From: Adhaeribacter aerolatus
Lineage (GTDB): Bacteria > Bacteroidota > Bacteroidia > Cytophagales > Hymenobacteraceae
Assembly (NCBI RefSeq): GCF_007991635.1
Contig: NZ_BJYS01000029.1
Span: 1 to 64,000 of the forward strand
Direction of reading: 5' to 3'
DNA length: 64,000 nt
Shown here piece by piece: positions 27,668 to 35,056 of the stretch (position 1 is the stretch's first letter; the number at the start of each line of letters is the position of its first letter). Under the pieces are notes generated by a model. It did no database searches. It was given only the letters and a program-made list of their open reading frames with translations, and was not told where the DNA came from. The position numbers were made by a program, and so were the translations under genes.

Positions 27668-28234
27668 GTGGGGGAAATTAGCAATACTGATTTGCTGAAC
27701 CTGGTACAGGCCTGTATCAGGGAGGACAGGGAATCTCAGAAAAAGCTGTATAAGCTTTTTTATGGCTATGCCATGAGCATTTGCCTGCGGTATTCCCAAA
27801 CCCGTGAAGAGGCGACGGAGGTGTTGAATGATGGTTTTTTAAAAATTTTTACAAAAGTGAGCAAGTACAATCCGGAAAAGTCTTTTAAGGGCTGGGTACG
27901 GCGAATAATGATAAACACGGCGCTGGATAATTACCGGCATAATTTAAAACATTATTACGCCCACGATGTGACAGAGCTGGAACCGGACACTACTATCCAG
28001 AGTGTAGAAGCCCAACTGGGCTACGAGGACCTGATTCGGCTGGTACAGGAATTATCGCCGGCTTACCGAACGGTTTTTAACCTGTATGTAATAGATGGCT
28101 ATACCCACGAAGAAATAGCCGAGATCTTGTCGATTTCGGTGGGAACGTCTAAATCAAATTTATCGAAGGCCCGCGCCAATTTGCAGGCCCGTTTAAAAAA
28201 AAGTTTAAAGGATGAGTACCGAAAATATGCCTGA
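27668..28234 (+). CDS. ECF-type RNA polymerase sigma factor
   Basis: A 188-residue extracytoplasmic-function sigma factor. Region 2 (about 15-85) includes YGYAMSICLRYSQTREEATE and the core-binding/-10 recognition stretch FLKIFTKVSKYNPEKSFKGW followed by VRRIMINTALDNYR. Region 4 (about 125-180) has the helix-turn-helix YTHEEIAEILSISVGTSKSN followed by LSKARANL. Bacteroidota ECF factors of this type usually answer to membrane partners. The start used is a GTG (GTGGGGGAAATT); no ATG is available before region 2, so the exact N-terminus is somewhat uncertain. The 3' end overlaps the next gene by 23 bases, indicating translational coupling with its probable anti-sigma factor. Confidence 0.92.
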   Translation: MGEISNTDLLNLVQACIREDRESQKKLYKLFYGYAMSICLRYSQTREEATEVLNDGFLKIFTKVSKYNPEKSFKGWVRRIMINTALDNYRHNLKHYYAHDVTELEPDTTIQSVEAQLGYEDLIRLVQELSPAYRTVFNLYVIDGYTHEEIAEILSISVGTSKSNLSKARANLQARLKKSLKDEYRKYA

Positions 28235-29657
28235 AGAAGAATTAGACGACCTTTTCCGGCGGGCGGCTTCGGGACATCATCCGGAATTTGACCCGGAAGC
28301 CTGGCAGGCGATGGAGAAGAAGCTGGATGCCCAGTTTGGGGCGCCTGCGCCGGCTGCTAAAACCAACTGGCGGCGGTGGAGCGGGCTGATATTACTCCTT
28401 TTACTTACCGGCATCGGGGTTTGGGTAGGTTATAACCAGTTAGATAGAAATAACACAACAACCGGAACAGAGCCGCCGGTTCTTGCCGCAAATAAAGAAA
28501 CTAACGAGCCAGCAATCCTGAACCCGCCTGCACCCGCAAAGACGGAAGGCATTAATATTAATCCGATTGCTCCGGATAAAGTTGCAACCGCAGAAACCAT
28601 AGAGAATAGTAGCGGCTCAACAACAGCGCTCAGTCAGCCAAATTTACAGACTACTGATGTACCAACTAATCGTTTGGCAGGTAATGAAACGGAAATAAAG
28701 CATAGCCAAAGACAAAGGCCAGGTTCGGGTAAACAGGTTTCCCGGTTTTCGGCTAAGCCGGCCAACCACAACCGGAACGGTAGTTTACTACCGGCTAACC
28801 CGGCGGCGGCTAACGAAGCAGAGGTGCACCAAAATATTAATACCGCCGATAAAACCGATAACCAACTTACAACCGGAGAAGTTAAGCAGCCTTTAAATAT
28901 CTCCGTACCAGCCGCTGATTCGGCAACGGAAAAAATAGCAGAAACTAAAATAGCAGAAGCAGATAAACCTGCGGTTGTTGATAGCAGCCAGGCTAAAACA
29001 GAATCGACCCAACGTTTCAGCGATAGCGCCGCCACTAACAAACGCGGCAAACTGCTGGCCTTAAACCGGTTCACGATAAGCGTAATGGCTGCCCCCGATT
29101 TAAGTACAGTGGGCTTTGCCAACCCCGGCGGCATTAGTACCAATGCGGGGTTAATGCTGGGTTACAGTTTAAACCGTAAATGGAGCCTGGCTACCGGTAT
29201 CGTAAAGGCCCGCAAAATTTACGATGCCAAACCCGACGATTACGGTAGTGCTGGTTATTGGTACAACCGCCACAAGCCCGATGCTATTTCGGCGGTTTGC
29301 CAGGTAATAGATATTCCGGTAAATATTGGGTATAACATCTGGCAAAAAGAAAAATCGGTGGTTTCGGTGCAAACCGGTTTATCGAGCTACCTGATGCTGA
29401 ATGAAGAATATGCCTACGAATACAAGCCTTACGGCGGCAAAAAAGGGTATACCAGCTATTACGAAATAAATAATAAAAACCGGCACTTGTTCAGCATTTA
29501 CAACCTGTCGGGGCGCTACAGCCGCTTTCTGAGCCCGAGTGTAATAGCTGGCGTGGAGCCTTTTGTAAAAGTACCGCTGGCCGGGGTGGGCGCGGGTAAA
29601 GTAAAACTGGCTAGTGCAGGCGTTTTCTTCTCGCTGAGTTACCGGTATCCGCAATAA
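28212..29657 (+). CDS. dual-membrane anti-sigma-like protein (cytoplasmic domain, TM helix, linker, outer-membrane barrel)
   Basis: A 481-residue protein with four parts. The N-terminal 50 residues (acidic, LDDLFRRAASGHHPEFDPEA) look like a Bacteroidota anti-sigma domain. One transmembrane helix follows at about 56-75 (WSGLILLLLLTGIGVWVGY). Residues about 80-280 are a low-complexity Ala/Thr/Asn/Glu/Lys linker long enough to cross the periplasm. The last 190 residues have the alternating pattern of a small outer-membrane barrel (PorT-like), ending FFSLSYRYPQ. Proteins with this layout were described in Bacteroides thetaiotaomicron as dual membrane-spanning anti-sigma factors (Dma) that sense outer-membrane state. 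Overlap with the sigma gene supports that role here; it is inference from architecture. Confidence 0.85.
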   Translation: MSTENMPEEELDDLFRRAASGHHPEFDPEAWQAMEKKLDAQFGAPAPAAKTNWRRWSGLILLLLLTGIGVWVGYNQLDRNNTTTGTEPPVLAANKETNEPAILNPPAPAKTEGININPIAPDKVATAETIENSSGSTTALSQPNLQTTDVPTNRLAGNETEIKHSQRQRPGSGKQVSRFSAKPANHNRNGSLLPANPAAANEAEVHQNINTADKTDNQLTTGEVKQPLNISVPAADSATEKIAETKIAEADKPAVVDSSQAKTESTQRFSDSAATNKRGKLLALNRFTISVMAAPDLSTVGFANPGGISTNAGLMLGYSLNRKWSLATGIVKARKIYDAKPDDYGSAGYWYNRHKPDAISAVCQVIDIPVNIGYNIWQKEKSVVSVQTGLSSYLMLNEEYAYEYKPYGGKKGYTSYYEINNKNRHLFSIYNLSGRYSRFLSPSVIAGVEPFVKVPLAGVGAGKVKLASAGVFFSLSYRYPQ

Positions 29658-29757
29658 ACAGTTGCCTCTTATGCTTTTTAAGCCTGCGTTCCGGCAGACT
29701 TCGGATATTTATTCCTCAAATATTTTAGAATTGCTGTTTTAATATAGATAGTGAACT

Positions 29758-30117
29758 ATGAAAAAGTACTTGCCCGGATTGCTACTGCTGCTCGTAATGG
29801 CCTGCACCAACGAGAACGAAGAAGAACTGTACGGAGATAAAGAAAGCACCTGCCAGGTAACCAGTGCTACCTATCTGACGGATGTAAAACCTATTCTGCA
29901 GCGTGCGTGCTACGCCTGCCATGCTTCCAATATTCAAACAGCCGGCGTAATACTGGACACGTACGAAGGCGTGAAGAAACAAGCCCAGGGTGATTTGCTG
30001 GCCGTTATTAACCACGAACCGGGCCACCCGCCCATGCCGCAAGGCGGTGCCAAATTACCGGCCTGCGACATTGCCAGAATTCGCAAGTGGGTAGAAACCG
30101 GTACGCTTAACAATTAA
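29758..30117 (+). CDS. small c-type cytochrome-domain lipoprotein
   Basis: A 119-residue exported protein. The lipobox (LVMAC, Cys16) marks it as a lipoprotein. A single haem-binding CYACH is at 51-55 and a likely axial Met is at 93 in HPPMPQGG. DVKPILQRACYACH is the typical start of the planctomycete-type cytochrome c domain. It should carry one covalently attached haem in the periplasm or on the outer membrane. It is the first gene of a tight operon with a YceI protein (11 bases away) and a DUF5777 barrel-like protein, which suggests a shared electron-transfer or outer-membrane role. Confidence 0.88.
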   Translation: MKKYLPGLLLLLVMACTNENEEELYGDKESTCQVTSATYLTDVKPILQRACYACHASNIQTAGVILDTYEGVKKQAQGDLLAVINHEPGHPPMPQGGAKLPACDIARIRKWVETGTLNN

Positions 30118-30128
30118 ATTTTTAGCTT

Positions 30129-30701
30129 ATGAAATGGATATCAGGATTGCTCCTATTTTGGCTGACCATTTGCGCCGGCCACGCCCAAAGCCGCTATTTC
30201 ACCCGTACCGGTAGTATTTCTTTTTTCTCCGAAGAAGTACTCGAAAATATTGAGGCCCATAACAAGCAGGTTTCTTCTTTTCTGGATGTAAGTACCGGAG
30301 ATCTCGTTTTTTCCGTTCCCATGAAAGCATTCCAGTTCCGGAAATCTTTAATGCAGGAACATTTCAACGAAAACTATATCGAGTCGCATAAGTACCCGAA
30401 GAGTACGTTTAAGGGCAATATTCAGAACATGCAAGCTGTAAACCTGCAGCAGGATGGTACTTATAAAGTAAAAGTAAACGGCCAGCTAACCATTCACGGC
30501 GTTACCAAACCCATCGATGCCGATGGTACCCTGGAGGTAAAAGGCGGTCGCATCGGTGCGAAATCCGTCATTAACGTCAAGCCCGAAGATTACAATATTC
30601 AGATCCCGCTCCTGGTGCGGGGTCACATTGCCGAAATTATCCAGGTTACTATTGATTTGCTGTACGAGCCTTACCAGGCCAATGCTGCCAAACAGCCTTG
30701 A
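30129..30701 (+). CDS. YceI family exported protein
   Basis: A 190-residue YceI-domain protein with a signal peptide cleaved near CAGHAQS (residue about 21). YceI proteins form a lipocalin-like barrel that binds polyisoprenoids or other long hydrophobic ligands in the periplasm. Family features visible are SRYFTRTGSISFFS at the start, FNENYIESHKYPKSTFKGNI (conserved YPxSTFKG turn) and GQLTIHGVTKPIDADGTLEV. It lies between the cytochrome gene and the DUF5777 gene, almost certainly co-transcribed. Confidence 0.93.
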   Translation: MKWISGLLLFWLTICAGHAQSRYFTRTGSISFFSEEVLENIEAHNKQVSSFLDVSTGDLVFSVPMKAFQFRKSLMQEHFNENYIESHKYPKSTFKGNIQNMQAVNLQQDGTYKVKVNGQLTIHGVTKPIDADGTLEVKGGRIGAKSVINVKPEDYNIQIPLLVRGHIAEIIQVTIDLLYEPYQANAAKQP

Positions 30702-30718
30702 TTATAAACCCCCTGCTT

Positions 30719-31624
30719 ATGAAAAGGATATACCAGTTTATTCTCGCCTCTTTTTTGTTGTTGCCCTTCAGTGCGGCGGCCCAAGACGACCTGCTGGCCT
30801 TAGCCGATGCTGATAGCGCGGTTACCTCGGATTTTACCACGGCTACGTTTAAAACTACCCGCATCATTAATGGCCACTCGGTGCAAACCATACCGGGTAA
30901 AGAATTGCTTTTTATGATTTCGCACCGGTTTGGCACCTTAGATGGCGGGGCTTATAATTTCTTTGGTTTGGATGCGGCTACCATCCGGCTGGCTTTGGAA
31001 TACGGCTTAACCGACCGGTTTTCGGTGGGCGTTGGGCGCAGCTCGCTGGAAAAAACGTACGATGGCTATTTAAAATATAAACTGTTGCGGCAAAAAGAGG
31101 GTACCTGGGCAGCGCCTGTTACGGTAACCGGTTTTGCCAGCACCGCCATTACTACCCTGCGGTACGATAATGCCGAAAAAAACGAAGATTTCTCTTCGCG
31201 GCTGGCTTATACGTACCAGTTACTTATTGCCCGTAAGTTTAACGACCGGTTCTCGCTGCAACTCTCCCCTACCTTGGTGCACCGCAACCTGGTAACCACC
31301 ACCCGCGACGAAAACAACGTGTATGCCATTGGGGCCGGCAGCCGCTATAAGCTAACCAAGCGCACCTCTTTTAACGCCGAATATTTTTACCTGCTGCCCG
31401 GCGCTACCGCCGACGATTATATTAATTCCTTTTCCTTAGGCTTTGATATTGAAACCGGGGGGCACGTATTTCAACTGCACCTAACCAACGCCCAGGGCAT
31501 GATCGAGAAATTCTTTATTCCACAAACCGCCGGTAAGTGGGGCGATGGCGGCATATATTTTGGCTTTAATATTTCGCGGGTTTTCTCTTTTGATAAAGAC
31601 AAGAAAGTAGAAAAGAAATGGTAA
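30719..31624 (+). CDS. DUF5777 family beta-barrel protein
   Basis: A 301-residue exported protein. A signal peptide (MKRIYQFILASFLLLPFSAAAQ) is followed by a beta-rich region matching the DUF5777 family: HRFGTLDGGAYNFFGLDAAT and RLALEYGLTDRFSVGVGRSS followed by LEKTYDG are characteristic. Alternating hydrophobic residues and aromatic girdle positions suggest an outer-membrane barrel, ending GIYFGFNISRVFSF. I chose the ATG at 30719 over an upstream TTG because the signal peptide starts there. It completes the cytochrome-YceI operon; this three-gene order recurs in Bacteroidota from memory, and its function is unknown. Confidence 0.86.
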   Translation: MKRIYQFILASFLLLPFSAAAQDDLLALADADSAVTSDFTTATFKTTRIINGHSVQTIPGKELLFMISHRFGTLDGGAYNFFGLDAATIRLALEYGLTDRFSVGVGRSSLEKTYDGYLKYKLLRQKEGTWAAPVTVTGFASTAITTLRYDNAEKNEDFSSRLAYTYQLLIARKFNDRFSLQLSPTLVHRNLVTTTRDENNVYAIGAGSRYKLTKRTSFNAEYFYLLPGATADDYINSFSLGFDIETGGHVFQLHLTNAQGMIEKFFIPQTAGKWGDGGIYFGFNISRVFSFDKDKKVEKKW

Positions 31625-31682
31625 AACCAAATGCCCTTCATACATGAATGCTTTTCCGGGAAAATGCTGGCTTAGTTTTAAC

Positions 31683-31724
31683 AGAAAAGCGGCTGGTTAT
31701 GTTAAATATTCCGGCCGCTTTTCT
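31683..31724. terminator. bidirectional terminator between convergent genes
   Basis: AGAAAAGCGGCTGG and CCGGCCGCTTTTCT form a 14-bp stem with a 14-base loop, between the DUF5777 stop and the GNAT stop. Confidence 0.7.
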
Positions 31725-31735
31725 ATAAAAGGTAG

Positions 31736-32026
31736 TTATGGCAGAAAATTCTTTAAAAGCGGCTGGTACTCTTTATGCCGCCGCACATAGGCCGATACGG
31801 CCGGGCACGAAGCAATTACTTTTAGTTTTTGTTCTTTTGCATAATTCAGGCCGGCTTCGATGAGTTGGTTCGCCACGCCCTCGTTGCGGTAATCTTCCGG
31901 TACAAAGGTATGCTGAAAGTCGATGACCTCCTCTTCGGGTAAGGCATACGCCAGCTCGGCCTGGTCGTCGTCTAACTGAACGGTAAATTCCTGCGCTTCT
32001 TTATCGTGATTTATCTTAATATCCAT
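31736..32026 (-). CDS. GNAT-fold N-acetyltransferase, YjdJ type
   Basis: A 96-residue minimal GNAT-fold protein (Acetyltransf_CG family). FQHTFVPEDYRNEGVANQLI is the acetyl-CoA-binding region, with VIASCPAVSAYVRRHKEYQP as the family's closing signature including the conserved Cys. These small proteins bind acetyl-CoA, but their acceptor substrates are unknown. The gene is monocistronic and shares a bidirectional terminator with the convergent DUF5777 operon. Confidence 0.9.
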   Translation of the reverse strand: MDIKINHDKEAQEFTVQLDDDQAELAYALPEEEVIDFQHTFVPEDYRNEGVANQLIEAGLNYAKEQKLKVIASCPAVSAYVRRHKEYQPLLKNFLP

Positions 32027-32279
32027 TGTTATAGTTTTTTACATAGCTACGGATGTACGGGAGGGCGCGAACAGGGTTGAACAATTCGGAGTTTTACCAA
32101 TTTTTTAGTTGTTAAGGCTTAAGGCCGCTGCTAGGAAAAAATTAAGCCAGGCTAACCCAAAAAAGTTAACTGAAGAACATCCTGGTTATATAGCCTGAGC
32201 GCCGGAATTAAACGCGCTTACCGTAAAGTTATTTTTAAGAGCCGGGCTTTTCTCAAAAGCTGGTTCGCCGAGAAATTAT

Positions 32280-32666
32280 TTAAATAAACTGTTGTAACCA
32301 CTGTTTGGCGGCTTGGTCGTCCGTAAAACTCTTCATCGGAATTGGTGGTGGTTTTAAGGCAAACAGTAAATTCATAATAAGTTTGGAAAGTCCGGGTTTG
32401 GCCACCATGGCCATTGCCGAATAAATAGTGGGTAACTGTTCGGTTGAAAACTTCCGGGTTTCTTTATCCGGAACAGGAGAATCGGTCAGATAAATTAATA
32501 ATGGGTGTTTTTGATTATTCGTAATTTGTTTTACCAAAGCCACATTCCCTTTTATGTTTTCAACGGTACGTTTGGGGCTTTTAGAAAGAGAAACCAATAT
32601 ACCCGCCTCAAACCAATACGTCGCTATTTCCCCCTCAAAAATTTGTCTGTCTTTTGGTATAATCAT
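32280..32666 (-). CDS. STAS/SEC14-like small protein
   Basis: A 128-residue cytosolic protein resembling the STAS/SEC14-like domain proteins common in Cytophagales and Sphingobacteriia. The pattern ATYWFEAGILVSLSKSPKRT, KGNVALVKQITNNQKHPLLI and FSTEQLPTIYSAMAMVAKPG matches from memory, with a C-terminal FTDDQAAKQWLQQFI helix. Related domains bind lipids or act in partner-switching; no kinase or phosphatase partner lies nearby. Monocistronic. Confidence 0.75.
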   Translation of the reverse strand: MIIPKDRQIFEGEIATYWFEAGILVSLSKSPKRTVENIKGNVALVKQITNNQKHPLLIYLTDSPVPDKETRKFSTEQLPTIYSAMAMVAKPGLSKLIMNLLFALKPPPIPMKSFTDDQAAKQWLQQFI

Positions 32667-33210
32667 TTACGCTCGAGTTAATTTACGTCTGTTTAGTTTA
32701 ACCACTTGCGCTAACGCTCAACAGCTTTATGCGCAGGCAGTAAACCAAAGGCTATTGCCACACTTCTGTTTAGTAGTTTATCCGTTTTTTGCAGATGAAA
32801 GATAATTAGCCGGCTGCTCTTTACAAAATGGATGTTGACGGATTTGTGCTGCTGCGCTACCCCGTTGGCGTTGCAACTAAGTTATTGCTAATTTGTATGG
32901 CGGGGCTTTTTATCCCCGGTACTTTATCTTTTCAAGGTATATCTTAGATAGATTTGCAATAATCTTTGGTTTAGAGGTATTCCGTGGCGCTGGCAAAGAT
33001 TACCCGAACCGGTGTTATTGGCTTAGAATAATCTAGTTTAGCAGCAGTGCAGGCGGGCTAAATAATGGAATTTATTTTCAGACAAATTGTTAATATCTAA
33101 TCTTTTATCTTTTAAGATGAAAAATTATTAACAAACGAGAATAATTATTTATAAATATTTACTACCATGCTTGTCTTTATGGATAACCTGATATAATTTT
33201 ACAATCCTGA
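32667..33210. other. intergenic region, no gene recognised
   Basis: Over 500 bases between divergent genes. Only short spurious frames are present and composition is AT-rich toward the right. I see no repeat, RNA or confident promoter box. It must contain the promoters of the STAS-like gene and of the exported protein at 33211. Confidence 0.45.
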
Positions 33211-33636
33211 ATGATTAAGGCATTTCTGAAATATCTGCTGCCCTTGTGCATAGTCCTGTTAGCCTTTCTGGGCCAACTGACAGCGCATGCGCCTACCGAT
33301 AGTGCTTATCTTTCTCCTGTTAATCAGCTTAAACGTTCTGTACAGGCCAGCCTGGCCCTGGGACAGCCCGAATATTCCTTTTTAATTAAGGCTACCGATT
33401 CCGATACCCGGAAAGGCAGTAAAATTGTTGCTACCGTTGAAAAGGAGGCCGAGGAAGTAGAATCTAGCTCTGCTAAAAAATTTTTGGAGAGCAGTACCTT
33501 CTTTACGGCTGTTTTATCCGGCCAAATATTCGCGTATCTTTTTAAATCCCTCGAAAAATATTTAGCTTTTTGTAAGAGCTATTCTAGTTTCTCATCGCAC
33601 AGATGGTATCTCCTATTCCGGGTTTTCCGGATTTGA
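33211..33636 (+). CDS. small exported/membrane protein upstream of the RND operon
   Basis: A 141-residue protein with a clear signal peptide (KYLLPLCIVLLAFLGQLTAH). The middle region (about 50-95) is charged (TVEKEAEEVESSSAKKFLES). It is followed by a moderately hydrophobic segment (FTAVLSGQIFAYLFKSLEKY) and a basic, aromatic C-terminus. I do not recognise a family. It lies 314 bases before the RND adaptor gene on the same strand, so a link to efflux is only positional. Being short, it could be a less reliable call than its neighbours, but the signal peptide is convincing. Confidence 0.62.
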   Translation: MIKAFLKYLLPLCIVLLAFLGQLTAHAPTDSAYLSPVNQLKRSVQASLALGQPEYSFLIKATDSDTRKGSKIVATVEKEAEEVESSSAKKFLESSTFFTAVLSGQIFAYLFKSLEKYLAFCKSYSSFSSHRWYLLFRVFRI

Positions 33637-33950
33637 TTTAATTTTCCCCGCAGGTAATATCCTATTGCCGGCCTTCCCTATTGCTGACTTGTTGGTTTTT
33701 ATACAGCGGCATCTATAAGCATTTGTGCTAAAAAGATGCCCCAGGGTGCATTTTTATCTTCCCTCTAAAAATCAGGCAAGCCATTCCCATTCCAGGTTTC
33801 TGGTTATAATCTTTAAACAAGCCAGGCAACGGCGTTTGCCTAAACTTACACTTAATTTCTACGGCCCGGCACCCCAAATAAGAAGCAAATGGGTGCAGCC
33901 GTGTATCGCACTGTTCGCCTTTTAAATCATTTTATATAATCAAATTAGTT
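33637..33950. other. leader region of the RND operon, nothing recognised
   Basis: A 314-base spacer with no convincing gene. It probably holds the efflux operon promoter; no regulator gene is adjacent and no operator palindrome was identified. Confidence 0.45.
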
Positions 33951-35033
33951 ATGAAGAGAATATCCATTCTCATGGGTTTGTTTGCTTTGTTGTGGCATAC
34001 AAGCTGCCAATCGGAAAAAGTAAAAAAAGAAGAGGAAACTAAGTTTTTAGTAACCAGCCCTCTAAAAAAAGACACCTTAATTACGAAGGAATACGTCAGC
34101 CAAATTCGCGCCATTAGTCATATTGAGGTAAGAGCCCTGGAAAAGGGGTACTTAGAGAAAATCTTTGTAGACGAAGGGCAATCTATTAAAAAAGGGCAAT
34201 TGATGTTCCAGATTATGCCCACCATGTACCAGGCTGAACTACAAAAAGCACAGGCCGAAGCTAGTTTTGCCCAGATTGAATACCAGAATACCAGTTCGTT
34301 AGCCGCCAGCAACGTGGTAGCGCCCAACGAACTGGCCATGGCAAAGGCCAAACTAAACAAGGCGAAGGCAGAAGTTTCTTTAGCCAAAGTGCATTTAGGA
34401 TTTACCCAAATCAGAGCGCCTTTCGACGGCATTATGGACCATTTCCAGGTACGGTTAGGTAGTTTGGTAGACGAAGGCGATTTGCTGACAACTCTATCCG
34501 ACAACAGCCAGATGTGGGTTTATTTTAATGTGCCGGAAGCCGAATACCTGGACTATAAAACCACTCTGAAAAACAATAATATGACCCAGGTAAAACTCTT
34601 AATGGCCAACCACCAGGTATTTGAGTACCCGGGAAAGGTACAAACCATTGAAGCCGACTTTAACAACGAAACAGGAAATATTGCCTTCCGGGCAGTTTTC
34701 CCCAACCCCAAAGGGCTGTTGCGGCACGGCGAAACCGGTAATATTTTAATGGAAGTGCCGATGAAAAATGCGTTGCTTATTCCGCAGAAAGCCACCTTCG
34801 AAGTACTGGACAAAAAGTACGTGTACGTGGTAGACAAAGACAATGTAATACGGTCGCGGGAAATTTCGGTAGCCGCCGAGTTGCCGCACATTTTTGTAGT
34901 GGATAAAGGCCTGGCCGAAAGAGACAAGATTTTGCTGGAAGGCTTACGACTGGTTCGGGAAAACGAAAAAATCCATACCAAATTCGTGGCACCTCGCAAA
35001 GTTATGTCTGGATTAGAATTATATGCCGAATAG
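33951..35033 (+). CDS. RND efflux periplasmic adaptor (HlyD/MFP family) lipoprotein
   Basis: A 360-residue membrane-fusion protein. A lipobox (WHTSC, Cys near 20) anchors it to a membrane. Domain order is canonical: lipoyl half near 45-80 (VRALEKGYLEKIFVDEGQSI followed by KKGQ), coiled-coil hairpin about 85-135 (AELQKAQAEASFAQIEYQNT), second lipoyl half with the signature LGFTQIRAPFDGIMDHFQVR followed by LGSLVDEGDLL, then a beta-barrel domain. It bridges the RND permease and the TolC-type channel encoded immediately downstream (23-base gap). Confidence 0.95.
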   Translation: MKRISILMGLFALLWHTSCQSEKVKKEEETKFLVTSPLKKDTLITKEYVSQIRAISHIEVRALEKGYLEKIFVDEGQSIKKGQLMFQIMPTMYQAELQKAQAEASFAQIEYQNTSSLAASNVVAPNELAMAKAKLNKAKAEVSLAKVHLGFTQIRAPFDGIMDHFQVRLGSLVDEGDLLTTLSDNSQMWVYFNVPEAEYLDYKTTLKNNNMTQVKLLMANHQVFEYPGKVQTIEADFNNETGNIAFRAVFPNPKGLLRHGETGNILMEVPMKNALLIPQKATFEVLDKKYVYVVDKDNVIRSREISVAAELPHIFVVDKGLAERDKILLEGLRLVRENEKIHTKFVAPRKVMSGLELYAE

Positions 35034-35056
35034 TAGAGTATTAAAGAGCAACAGAC

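Noticed and set aside
30698-30718. Upstream TTG start for the DUF5777 gene
   Set aside because: It would add seven residues ahead of a perfect signal peptide start and overlap the YceI stop; the ATG at 30719 is better.
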